In this document: positions 45,797 through 58,600 of the stretch, piece after piece
How the letters are laid out: each line of letters begins with the position of its first letter
How positions within the stretch are numbered: position 1 is the first letter of the stretch
Assembly (NCBI GenBank): GCA_949358305.1
Contig: OX442317.1
Span: forward strand, 2,849,186 to 2,913,185
Source of the DNA: Strigamia acuminata
Taxonomy: Eukaryota; Arthropoda; Chilopoda; Geophilomorpha; Linotaeniidae
Reading direction: 5' to 3'
DNA length: 64,000 nucleotides
Position numbers and translations under genes: made by a program
The notes under the pieces: model-generated
Databases searched by the model: none
Told to the model about the DNA's origin: nothing
The model's input: only the letters and a program-made list of their open reading frames with translations

Positions 45797-47398
45797 ACTA
45801 TACATTCAAAGGTTCTGTTTTTGCTGTGTTTCTGTATTTTTGTAAACACAATGAAGAGATGGCAAACAAAAACTGAAATCAAAAGAAAGCACAACTTGAC
45901 TGGTTTTAGAAGTGGTATTCAAAATGGCTGCCGCAAAACCTAGATCAAGGTGCAGTACCCAGCACTTAAAAAAAATAAGTGAGTTAAAGCAGATTTGTGT
46001 TGAATGAAGTGGACCATAATTGGTAATCATCCGTTGGCTAAAAATGAAGTAATTTCAATTGCCGTTTCCTTGTAAAACCCAAAAACTAAACTATAAACAG
46101 ACAAAACCAAAATAATTTCACGTATTCACAATTGGCACTGTTTTTATTATAAATTTCTATTTTATTTTATTTTACAGCTGAAATATCTACCGTAAATAAA
46201 TTTTACACGAGATTCTCGTGTCAAATCTCGCTAAAAACCATACATCCAGAAACTTTGAATGATTGATTACATTATATCTGCTCATTTTGGAGGCACAGAT
46301 GTGCTACTACTTCCATACTAGTCGACTGTAAAATATGACTATCCAATAATATAGCTCAATTCCATTGGATAAGTTGGGTGTATTTGTATTTATATAATTC
46401 TATATTTCTATCCAATGTAAATCACTGTCATGTGCCAAGAATATACATATAAAAAAACAAACTGTTGAGTGTTCAAAGGTGTCAATGTGGATAAATCATG
46501 TGTTCAAACTCAAATTAATGAAATAGAAAACACAAGTGAAGTTCATTTGTGCTCAACTGTCTACACATCTCGTGCTACGACAAAAACGTAACTGATGACG
46601 ATTTTATTTGATATTTGTGAAAAAAAAATTTTAAATGGATAATTTATGATTTTTATGATTTTTTTTATCAAAAAACCGACGAGAAATTTCCATAAAACTG
46701 TAAAAAATAACAATAACGCAATATATTGTACCCGTTGTCGATAAAAAAAGTATATTTTTTATAGGTGAATCGTTTCGTGAAATGTTAAACAAACAAAAAC
46801 TGTGTAATTATAAAAGTGTACGAAATAAAGTGAACATTTCGAATGGAACATTCATCCGATATATAAAAAAAACAAAACATATCCATTAGAGTTGTGCAAC
46901 AAAAACACATTATTTCTCAATTTATTTCATCATTGGTTTCTAAAAATAGAAAAAAAAGAACAAATGGTGCACTTGTATTGAAAATTCATTTTCTTTCCAA
47001 AAAGCGCCGTAATAAGAATTCAATTAATTGCATACGAATTTAAAAATACAAATGATTTCCTGAAAATTATTGAACCAAAAAAAAAAATAATGAATGAAAA
47101 TGATTATTTCGTTCCTTCTCTCCGTTACTAGAGCAACAGGTGAACGAATAGATCAACCGAATACCCATCACGTGCTCAAGTGCAATTTGCTCGACAAAAC
47201 CAAATTAATTTTTAAAAAAATTAAAGAAAATTATGTCAAATTTCACGAGTAGATGCTCACCATGATTTAATCTATTTGTGACCGACTTGTCTTGCTGATT
47301 TTATCAGGCAAAATCAACATTTGATGAGATAAATTAAGCCTACACCCAAGGTTCGTTTAAATGGTGTCACAGCGCAGATTTTCAGTAAATTTACTATC
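45797..47398. other. Intergenic region before the Ig/cysteine-rich receptor
   Basis: AT-rich, with no coding sequence or clear repeat recognised. Confidence 0.4.
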
Positions 47399-49408
47399 AT
47401 GTTTACTTCAATTTCCATTCTCGCACTCATGGCAGAAGCAGGTCATGTATTTGTCATCCGCCAGGAACAAATTAGGAGTGAAAAAGGCAACATCACCAGG
47501 ACACCTTTTTCTGCAGCCATTTTGTGTTTGTTTTGTGTATTAGTGCAATTGGTACTCGCAACTGCTGCACAAACATCACAAATTGATAATTCACCAAGTA
47601 TAACAACAATTAATTTTATATATTTTTATTTATTTCTTTTTTATGTTTATTTTAGGTTTATTTGCACCGGTGATACAAACAAATGCTGATTTTGCCCAAC
47701 TGAATAAAATCTTCAGTGCAAAATGTATTTGCATTGCTAAAAATGGAAAACCGTTACTCAAATGGTATTTACCAACCGATGGAAGTGGATTCATTCATTT
47801 CATTACTGGAAATGACGTAAATGATGCAAGCGAAACGACAAAAATCCTCTTATTACTCATATTTAAACATCTAAAATCTGAGTTCACCATTAGGTATGAA
47901 AGAAAAATCAATTGAATCATTAATTTTTCACGTATTCTTTTCTAATCCCTTCACAAAAGATGCACGTGTAGGTTGGCAAATTCGCCTAAAAGTTTGTTAA
48001 TTGCAAACCACAACATAAAAATTTACTGTGAGGATTATGAAAGACAAAAATGTTGATTAAATTTTTAAATTATATTTTATTTCTCAGCTGCACCAACATT
48101 AGTGAGCAGTGGCTACCACTGGCAATTTGGGGTAGGTGGCACTGCTGTTTTTAACTGCAAATTTAATGCAAATCCTATTGGTGGCATTCAGTGGTACAGA
48201 AATGGTATTGTAGTACTTTTAAAGCAAACATACACATTTTTTTCCCATTTCATGGATTCTTTCTTCCAATAAAGATGAGAAATTAGATTCAGATGCAATT
48301 AGAACTTCAATCAACCAAACTATGACAGTGGAAGGTCAAATTTCAACATTGACGTTACTTGGAATAGTTTATAATGATTATGGACTTTATATTTGTCTGT
48401 GTAAAAATCAATTTGGTTATGCTCAAAGACAATTTCTAATCCAAAATGGTTATTGACATTAAATTAATAAATTTGAACATTATTATTTTTAAAATAAATT
48501 TTTTTTAAATAGTGTATGGAAGAATTAATAACAAGTGTTTGGATCATGTTGATTGTTTCATATCAAATTCATTTTGTAATTCCCAAACTAAGACTTGCCA
48601 ATGCCAGATTGGCTACCAACAATTATTTGAACTTGAGGGAAAATGTGTCAAAGGTAACTAAAAATTCTGAAATACACAGATATATTTAAAAAGAATAATT
48701 TCTAGCTGCAAGATTGAATGAACAATGCACAACAAACCAGGATTGTGTGAACAAATTTGCACACTGCAATACTGTTCTGCACATTTGTGAATGTAACTCT
48801 AATTTTATTGCCATTAAAACCAATTCCTCCCACGCATGTTATCCAAGTTAAGTAGTGAAATAGAAATAATTGAGAAATCAAAAAATGACTTGATATTGTT
48901 TGCAGTGGTAGAAGATTTATTCCACAAGTGTATTTTCCATCAGCAGTGTTCAATTCAGGGTTCTGAGTGCACTGATAACATTTGTTTGTGTAATGATTTG
49001 CATAAACCATACTGGAAGAATGGATCTTGCATTGCTAAAAGTACACAATCATCTTAAATTGCCTTAAAAAATAACATATTTCAAATTCAAATTTACTTCA
49101 GCATTTATGTACAGTTCATGCACTGAAGACTTGTGTCTTAGAGGTGGTTTTGCATACTCAATCTGCGTAAACAACACGTGTGAATGCAGTGAAGGTTATT
49201 ACTACAATCAATTGACTCATCATTGTGAAGGTGAAGATAAAATTCAAGATTTTATTTCTATTTTTATTAGTTAAAAGTGAAGAGAATTTGATTTCTTTTA
49301 TTAAAAAATGACATTTGTTTATTTTTCACAGGGTACGATGGATTTGGAGTTGTTCTTCTGTTCACATTCCTCGTCGGGTTAATATTTCTCTGTTTCATCG
49401 TCTTTTGA
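47399..49408 (+). CDS. Orphan single-pass receptor-like protein: Ig domains plus cysteine-rich EB/EGF-like modules
   Basis: Ten exons: 47399-47597, 47656-47893, 47972-48051, 48088-48204, 48275-48448, 48513-48653, 48706-48846, 48906-49040, 49102-49230 and 49332-49408; 476 residues. Order: an N-terminal hydrophobic segment (AAILCLFCVLVQLVLATAA, signal peptide or anchor), a first Ig-like region (AKCICIAK...WYLP), and a second Ig domain (AVFNCKFNANP, IQWYRN, DYGLYICLCKN). Four small modules of about 45 residues follow (e.g. CQCQIGYQ, CECNSNF, CLCNDLHKP, CECSEGYYYN), one per exon with phase 1 boundaries. A C-terminal membrane span (VVLLFTFLVGLIFLCFIVF) runs to the end, leaving almost no cytoplasmic tail. 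No named family recognised. The start at 47399 or 47429 is open. Confidence 0.78.
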
Positions 49409-49444
49409 CATTTTAGCAATTATTTATTTTAAAAAAACTGAGCA

Positions 49445-49450
49445 AATAAA
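49445..49450 (+). terminator. Poly(A) signal, Ig/cysteine-rich gene
   Basis: AATAAA 37 bases past the stop. Confidence 0.6.
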
Positions 49451-49553
49451 TTCTTGTTTCAAATCCAATATCATCAAGGTTGTCTTGCAGTAGCGCCATC
49501 GCGTGGAAATAAATCGTATTAGATCAAGTAGCGCCATAAAATAAAACAAGGAA

Positions 49554-49818
49554 ATGGCGGCGAATTTCGACTCGTATTTGATCCCCATCGCTTGCATTTT
49601 CAATTCTCCTCTTCCTAAATTACGCCAGCACGTTTCTAATAAATTTATACGATATAAAAATCAGGTTAGTAATTAATTTGCGATTAGTTGTGCGACACAA
49701 AACGACCAGTGAATAGAAATGGCCGCAATTGTGATGTGTTGAGACAAAGAAATGAAAATGTCATTTTTCCCAATTTGTTTATTTGATTCCCATGCAGATG
49801 GAATACAAGACTGACTAG
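49554..49818 (+). CDS. Possible short gene or 5' exon starting at ATGGCGGCG
   Basis: An ATG in the local start context (GGAAATGGCGGCG) opens 37 codons (MAANFDSYLIPIACIFN...) and ends at a good donor (CAG before GTTAGT, 49665). The next acceptor (CATGCAG, 49797) gives six more codons and a stop: exons 49554-49664 and 49798-49818, 43 residues. I recognise no family. Further exon-like pieces near 50980 and 51108 do not extend the frame. It may be the coding start of a longer transcript, or a non-coding RNA. Confidence 0.3.
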
Positions 49819-52610
49819 GAGCTACAGCGGCAGACATGTTTATTGTAATTATTATTATTATTATTAATTTTTTTTTTTGGTTTTAATTTTAATTCGTTTA
49901 TTTTGCAGAGCCTCACAAACATAAAAAGCAGAGAGATTTGAGAGAGGATTACAGTTATCACATGTGATTATAAACTACATTAAACATTGAGAAACATATT
50001 GAAAAGAAAATTAGTTAAATTTCCAGCTCACCCCTTTCAATCCAATTTTTTTGAGCTCATTTTAAAATAACAAAAAAATCAGCTTGTTAACTATTATATA
50101 AAAAAAAAAAAATCAGACATACAATCAGCAACACACTTTCCAATTAGCTGCACCTTTTTTTATCAGTTAAATTTTTGAAAATTGCACTCAATTGGGAAAT
50201 GTCATCCAGCATTCAATTTGCCATTTTCACATATTTTTTCCATCCTTTTACTTCTCACAAACTTAATTATCGATTTTTAAAATAATAAAACATCAAAGAG
50301 TTTAAATTATTTCCCAAGCTTCAAAATGGCACCCATGACACTTCCAAACTGCATGGCATTGGTTTAAAACAAAATAAAAATCACTGCAAATGTTTGAAAG
50401 ACCAAACAACATGGTTGCAGCAACTGAAACTTTGGGTCTCTAAAAATAGAAAAGAAAAAGAAAAAGGTCGAACAGAAAAATGGTTAAAAAACTTGATTAA
50501 ATTCCTCCATTTCTTATAACACTTTAGAAAACCCCAAGTTCCAGCCAAGGCATCTGGTATAAAGTTTATTTTTATTTTTTTTTTAACTTTTTGTTTTGTT
50601 TGTATTTGTTTATTTATTTGTTAGCACCATTATCACCAAATATATATCTGAGAGAGCAATAAGAAACTTGAAAACTATACATCAGCATTCATTTAGACAA
50701 ACCTCATTTCAATTTTTCAAAATAGGCTTAAAAAAAATGAAAACAAACGATAAAATCAACATTTGTTTGTTCCATTAAAATTTTGTTACTAATTAGAGGA
50801 TAGAAGGACCAAAAGATTGTCTTTAGCCTAGAGAAAACTTCAATCTATTCCTGTCTGCTTCTTTCAGCATTTATATAAAGATCTCCAAAAAACAATCTAC
50901 AATGCTAGAGTCTACTGTACCAGTTAATCAAGAAATAAAAGGGAGATGAGAAAATATTGTGCTTAAACCCTGGCAGTCAAAATGGAAGAAACTGCAGGAA
51001 GAGAAGAAGAGAGCTCTTGGACATTGTGGGTAAAACTCCTGCAAAAAAGTTTATTATTTCATGTGTATAATGCTTGTCATATTTATTTTGTTTTCTAATT
51101 TAACAGGTTATTTGGATATTGTGGAGTATGTTCTCGAAACGTTATTGATAAAGTGGGCCTAGAATTTCAATTTTTGGTAGTCCAAAGCCGAAGAACATTG
51201 AATGTAACGACAATAAGTTGTTCAAAAATGTCAAAAAATGGGTTTAAGCAAGGATAAACGTGAAGGAAGTAGAAGAAGAAGCTTCTACGGTACAAGTACG
51301 TGTAATAAAACTTTCAACAATTTTCTTTTTTTCTGTTTTTTTTTTTTAAACTACAATTCTTTGATCTTCTAATGGCAATCGCCAAACTTTCCTTTTGCTA
51401 CGGTTCAACCATGTTGTGGCGAGAACACGCGTCCTGGTCAGACCAACTTATTCACAATTCCCCTGAATTTGGTCCCTAGACTTCGCTGCAGTGACTTCTA
51501 AGCGAAATGTTTGAATTAACCTTCCCACAGTCATGGGTAGATGAAAAAAAATTGGAGAAATTAATAAAATAGACCAGTTTTTCTGGAAATTAATTAATGG
51601 GGACAATGGGGGACGAGAAAAAAATTGTTTTTCGTTTTTATAATGAATAAATACGAATATTTTTTCATTTATTAATAAAATAATATTTGTAGCATGAGAC
51701 ACCATTATTGGGAGCACTTTAAATCGTTTTGCCACCTTATTGCACTGAGTGGCAAAACGAAGTTAGTGTATAAAATATGAGTTCATGTCAGGAAAAATGT
51801 GATTGCATTTGCGCAGCTGCGTACAATCAAAGAAGGCAAAAATGACCGACCAATGTGTTGTAACTAGCCATGGCTATGGGAAAGTTTGAAGCACCGCTAA
51901 AGTCCGCTTAAATTTCGTTTTCGCAAGTTATTCGGTTATTCGCTACTACAGGTTGGACCGTATTCAATTTGAGCAAACAAAGAAAGGGAAATGAAAAAAG
52001 ATCAGCATTACATAAATTAAGAAAAGAAATACAAAAAAACAATTATATATATATAAGAATTAGTTAATATCAAAGTTAATTAATTTAACAATAAAAAAAG
52101 TTTATATAATAATGGTTTTGTATGGAGGCCAGAACACAGAAATGATAATATCAAGGCTAGTTTTATGCTTTGATGTACACACAAGCTAAGCTGATTAAAT
52201 GTTTAGATATTACTATCAATTAATTCGTTTAATTCGTTTAATATTGTAGTGTGGTAATTTAAATTGTAAATTGTTGATTAAGTCTCTTGAAGCTTAAAAC
52301 CAGCCTTTGATGGAATTTGTTTAAGTACATGTTTGTTAATAATTAGTTACCTAAATTAGCATACTTTTCCCACTTGATATTTGGAATGCTATTACAAGAA
52401 AAATGCAAACATAAAATTCAATAGTTAATTTTTTTAGGCCCTAAATCTTCCATATTCACCCAAATACCACTAGAGTCACTACTAGACAAAAAGAAACACC
52501 CTAATCTCAAGGGTCAACAACATTTTAACAAACCCCTCACTTCTTGCTACTATTTCTCACATAATGTCAACTTGTTCGAAGAAAACTTGGGCCCAACTTT
52601 GCAAAAGTAC
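49819..52610. other. Intergenic region and MAP1 3' UTR
   Basis: No gene is supported. The right part is probably the MAP1 3' UTR on the minus strand; the first minus-strand AATAAA is at 51668-51673, about 940 bases past the stop. AT-rich with ATT microsatellites near 49846 and 52045. Confidence 0.4.
51668..51673 (-). terminator. Candidate poly(A) signal, MAP1
   Basis: Minus-strand AATAAA about 940 bases after the MAP1 stop. Position only. Confidence 0.35.
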
Positions 52611-55600
52611 TTAAAACTCCAGTCTATAAGCGGAACAACTAGTCTCGTGATCTTGCAAGTTGATGGTGCAACGACTGGCAGAAGGTGCCAGATCAATCTT
52701 GTTCTTAGTCAAGATGTCTTCGTTCGTTGCCACCCAATAACCCAAGGTGTCAGTGTCGTATGTGGGAATAATGGTCACTTCCAAATTTTTGTCTTCCCAA
52801 CTCTGCTTGGCTTCCAGAAGAGAATTGAGCACTTCCTTGCTCGGGTTGATACCACTTAAAACGTAGTACCTTGCACGCACTCTCTTGAAAAACTCCACAT
52901 TGCTGTAATGCGGATTGCCATGGTGTGGAATATAAGCCAGATCCACGTAGTAGTGACTTATACTACTCTTGATAGAGGAGCTCAGTTTGCTTCCCGGTAG
53001 TGACCGTTTGGGGTCTTCGCTCGGTTTCGGAGATTCGGTTCTTCGGGGCCTCAAATCTTTGTTATTTCTAATAATTCGCCTAGGACTTGCAGGGGTGCTT
53101 CCTGTTTTGGAAGAAGGTGGACTTTGGGTTTTGGGATCTTTGCCTACTGGTGGTGGGGAAGGTAGTCCCATTGGCTCTCCCCAATCTTCGAACGGAGTTT
53201 TCTTTTCGTCTTTGACTATTCCGCTTTCGCTGCTTGGCGTTGATAGTTGGGTACTACTTGCCGAAGAATTGGCCGGTTCGTGTCTTTTCATGTCTTCTAG
53301 CGTGGGCCGTTGAGAAAATCCAAAAGGTGTTTTGCGCACTTCGGGCGAGTCCATTTCAAAGCCTTGGGGAGATGATCCTCCGTCGCTCTGTTCGTCGTAC
53401 TGATGCCTTTTGGGATCCGGGGTCCAATCTCGGTTTTCGATGCCTTCGTCGGTCTGAGCTTTTTGTGGGTCTTCTTCGTCTTCGTCGTCGGCATCTCCTT
53501 CGCCTTCATCTTCCCCTTCTTCCTCTTCCCAGCTAAGAGATTGCCCACCTCCGTGAGGTACCAAGGGAGGCTTTGCACCGTTTCTACTGCCGTTCTCTAT
53601 TCGCGGACTCAGTGTTCGTATGTCTTCGACATCTTCTTCGGACTTGAAGTGGGAAGTTGTGGTTGTAGTTGTAGTTGTTCTTTTTATGTCTTTTTCAATT
53701 GTGTCTTTGGCGGAATTATCTGACTGCTCCGAATACGATTCCTCTTCGCTGGAGTGCTCAACGTCTTTTTCGTAAGCGTATTCGTAGGTGGTACTGCTTT
53801 CAATGATGACTTTGCTAGCTGGAATAGATCCTGTCATTGATGTTTCTATCACAACATTAGAGGCTAATGACTTTTTGTTATTCTCTTGGTTATTGTCACT
53901 GAGTCTTGCTTCGGAGTCTGAATCGGAACTTACTTCGCCAAGCAGTTTCTTCATCATCGGAGATTTTTCGACAAACATTGGACCGGTAGCCGAAGTAGTA
54001 GTAGTTGTTGTTGTTTGACTGCTTGTATACAATGGTGATGATATTTGTTTATCTCCACTATCTTCGTGTGTTTCACCAGAAGAGAACAGATGTTTGGAAC
54101 TTTGGTGGCCATTTGCCATCAAAGATGTGCTTTCAGGTGACAGATGGACTGCAGCCTGTTGCTCTTCAGTTGGCAACACATCAGGGGCAATGACATGCTT
54201 TGTGTCTTTACACACATCTAGTTCAGAAATACCTCTTGCAATATTTTCTAGTAAATCAGCTTGTGCTGAAATTGTTTCTTTCTTTGGAGATGGAGACATA
54301 CTTTTTGGTGTTGAAGTAGCTAGGCCAGAAACTGCATGACTTTCGTCTCTACTTTTCTCTTCAGTGACTGTACTAGTGATATGTGATATGGATGTTTCTA
54401 CAACTTGCATTTTGATCACTTCTTTATCATCAATTTCATCTTCTGAAGAAGATGATAAAGCTTTTAGGTTTGCAGAAGTATTGCTTGATCGACTGGTAGA
54501 TCTGTCAGATTTGGCATCAACTTCTAATCTTTTTACTTCTTCGGTACCTATTAGATCGAGTCTTTGAGTGGTGCCATCAACGGTAGTGTAGACATTCTCT
54601 TTAATACCACCCACTTCTCCTTTGACTTCAAGACTGTAATCGTCTGCAAATGGTTTTCTGGACTCTTCGACATCAAAAGTTGATGATGGATCTTGCTCTA
54701 ATTGTGTCATACTTGTCACTTTCGGAATGTCTGATGACCGTATTTCAAATTCCCTAGATTTTTCAAAATTGTTGTCATCAATTTCATCTTTCTGTATATT
54801 GGAGAACACTTCAGGTGCTGAACAAAATATTGATTCCTCACCATAAAAAGATTGAGTCATGGGATCAATTGGGGCTGATAGCTTTCTTTTAATAAAAGAA
54901 TCTTCCTCTTTTTCATCATCTTCTGGAAGTCCGAACGTAACAGGGGGTTCTACAAGGTCACTTTTCATCACATCTTCATCTGCAGCTTGACTTACCAAAT
55001 CAATACTTTTCTTTTCACTTGTTTCCAAATCATCATTGTCTTTGATAAATTGATTTACCCTTGATGATAATTCTCCATAGGTTTCTTGTGTCACAACTTT
55101 TGTAGATTCTTCTTGGACTAATTCTTTTGGACTAGGTGTAGAATCAAGTGCCACTTCATCTTTAAGACCTAATGCTTTTGTCTTCTCTGGGACAGCTGCT
55201 TCTGCTTTCTCAAGTACTTCTACTTCCTGTGATGTAGCTTTTACTTGTGTTATTAGTTCTTCTATTGCTTCTTTATCTATAGTTGCTGCTCCAACCATTT
55301 TCTCAATTTTGTCAGTTGGAGATTTGGGTGATAATGGAGTAGTAGGAGAGGTGCCTTCTGACAAGGTCACTATTTCAGCATGAGCAGCACTTAAGGTAGC
55401 AAAAATTGGTGCTTCTGCTTCTTTTTCTTCTTCATCATTTTCTTCTTCTAAAGCTCCAAGTGGCTTAGCATACATTTCATGTTCGTCATCAATTTCTTCA
55501 TCGGAACTGTACATTTCTTCGGTGGTTTTAAACATTGCAGGCGCCTCTTCTTCATCTGTTGGTAAATCTGCAACTTCATCGGGTGTTTTAGGGTATTCGT

Positions 55601-58600
55601 GATGTATAAAAATTTTTTGTTGTGGCATTGTGCTTTCCATTTTGTAATCGCTAAAAGTTTCTTTGGGCTTTGGTATTTCTTCGGAGATGTCCAACGTTGG
55701 TTTTTCAACGGTAAGCTCTTTTTCAATTTCTGGTTTGGTCGTCTCTTCAAGTAGATTTAAAACTTTGGGTGGAGCTTCAGCAGTGGGTAGTGTATCTGCA
55801 GTCGAGTATGTTTCCACTGGTTTCTTCTCTTCAGCATTGTCTTTCAAATTTACTTGGATATCATGAATATCGACTTCCTTCTCATCTAATTCTTTGTCTT
55901 GGACTGCTTCATCAGAGATTTTCTCTTTTTTAAGCTGAGATTCTTCTTTTTCTACTGAAACTTCATGTTGTGTTGTCACTTCTACTGCATCTGGTTTCTG
56001 AATTTCTTCTGGCACAATTGTTTCCATTGTGTGTTCTAAGGTTAAACTAAGTTTTCTTTCTGCAGTAGTTTCTTCTTTTATTTCTTTGGAATTTATGGAT
56101 TCATGTTCATGAGTCGTTTTCAAAATACTTTGTGTTTCTGGTATTATTGTTTTGTCTATAGTTTCAGTAGGTTCAGTAGGTTCACTTTTTTCTTGATCTT
56201 TTTCTAATACGACTTTTTCAAATGTTTCTTCTATTTGACTCTCTGGTACAACCGTCTCAATTGTTTCTTCCAATTGGCTTTTTGGTATGACCTTTTCAAT
56301 TGTTTCTTCCAATTGGCTTTTTGGTATGACTTTTTCAACTGTTTTTTCCAATTGACTTTCTGGTATAACTTTTTCTGCCGTTACTTCTGGTATTATTTTT
56401 TCAATTGTTTTTTCAATTGGTTCTTCCAGTTGGCTTTCTGGTATAACTTTTTCTGTTGTTTCTACCAATTGACTTTCTGATATTCCTTTTCCAATTGTTT
56501 CTTCAATTGGTTCTTTTAATTTACTTTCCGATATAACTTTTTCAATTGTTTCTTCAATTGGTTCTTTTAATTTACTTTCTGGAATAACCTTTTCTGTTAT
56601 TTCTTCAATTGGTTCATTTGATTTACTCTCTGGCATAACCTTTTCTGCTATTTCTTTAATTGGTTCTTCTAATTGACTTTCTGATACATTTAATTCGATT
56701 GTTTCCTCTAAATGACTTTCTGTAACTACTTTCTCAATTGCTTCTGGGACAACTTTTTCAATTGTTTCTGGGACAACTTTTTCAATTGTTTCTGGGACAA
56801 CTTTTTTAATTGCTTCTGGGACAACTGTTTCAATTGCTTCTGGGACACCTTTTTCAGCTGATTCTGGCTCAATGTCTTCAGTTATTTCTGTTTTAACTTT
56901 TTCAATTGTTTCTGTTTTAACTTTTTCAATTGTTTCTGTTGTAACTTTTTCAATTGTTTCTGGCACAACTTCTTCAATTGTTTCTGTTACAGCTTCTTCA
57001 ATTTTTTCCGTTTTAGCTGTTTCAATTGTTTCTGGTAGAACCTCTTCAATTTTTACTGGTACAATTTTTTCAACTTCTTTAATTTCTCTAAACTCCGGTA
57101 TTATTTTGCATTGTAAAGTCTCACTCGATTTCTCCTCTTCCATCTTTTCATCTACTATTTTTTTGTCCTCTTTACTTTCCAATTCATCCTTACTTAACTT
57201 TTCTTCCGGCAAAACATCTTTGAATTTACTCTCTTCAACTTCCTCCTTTTCAATCACCTCTTCTTTGTCTTCCAAAACGTCATCCTTTTGTGCATCAAAT
57301 GCTGACTCGAGCGTTTCTTTGTCAACGTCTTCTGATGGTACGTACACGCTTCCACCCAACATCATTTCTCTTGTCTTCATTAAAGCTTCACGAATATCAG
57401 CTCCAAAAGCCTCAACTGCAGTGCTGATCTTTGGAGGTGCTATGTCTTTCTCTTCCTCTTCCACCACTTGAGCTATTTCCTCCGCTTTTGCTTCTTCTTC
57501 TTCTTCTTCTTCTTCTTCCGAACCCTTTTTCTCTTTTTTCCACATTTCAACATCCTTCGGGTCGAGGAATCTCTCCATGTCCGTGCCAACAAAAGAAGAC
57601 AAATCAACGGCCGTGACTTCTTCCGCTTCTTTAAGTTTTTCACTCCTTAGAGACTGGAACGGCTCAGCAACCAAATCAGTCAAACTCAATCTTCGCACCA
57701 TGTCAGGTTCAACATCCAATTGGTGCGAATCACTCTCAGTCTCGTCTTGAATTGCTTCCGCTTGGTCGGAGATAGTTTCCGGAATAACTTGCGGTTTCAC
57801 TTGCAATTCTTTAATTTTCTCCTCTTTGAGCGACTGAAAAGGTTCACATACTAAATTAGTTAAACTGAGTTTACGAACCACTTCCTGGTCCAGTTCCAAT
57901 TCCACTTCCTCCTTAGACGGGAATTTCTCACAAACTTCAGCTTCTGACCCTTCAATTCTCTCAGTAGGTGGCGTTGTATCTTCAGATTTACTCTCTTCGA
58001 TCTCCAACATTTGGATTTCGTCTTTTTCAGCTCGGATTTCCTCCTCCAAACTCTGCTTCTCATCCAGAGATCGTTTCTCCTCCTGCTGTTCATCGATATT
58101 GACATCCTCCACTTTATCCTCCGTCGGTGGAGGAACCTGTGGCAATTTGACCGGTCGAATGACCGCCTTCGACGATGATGGAGGACTCGGGCTTTTCTTG
58201 GCTGCAGGTGCTTTTTTTGCCGGAGAAGCCGGCAATGCTTTTCTAGTTGTCCCGGCCGACGTGGCCGCTTTGGTCGCGACATTTTTAGCGTCGATGACTT
58301 TCTTATTACTCGCGTCTTTGATCATTTTCGGCTTGATTTCGATTTTATTACTTGGCGGTGGTTTCGTTGCAATCGTGCCGTTGGTTTTCGCCACCTCCAG
58401 CTTCTTAATGGGCGGCCTCCTCGCATCGATTCTTTTTACGTCCTTCTTTTCGTCCAACCTCTTGATGTCTTTTTTCACCTCTTTTTTCTCCTCGACCTTC
58501 TCCGGCTTCTTCGCCTCGATTTTTTCGCTCTTCTTGAGCTCCTTTTTGACGACGTCTTTCTTCTCCTCGGCTTTTTTCACTTCTTTGATCTCTTCGCTTC

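Noticed and set aside
56872-57471. 199-codon plus-strand ORF rich in Ser/Thr/Val
   Set aside because: A shadow of the MAP1 repeat region on the opposite strand.
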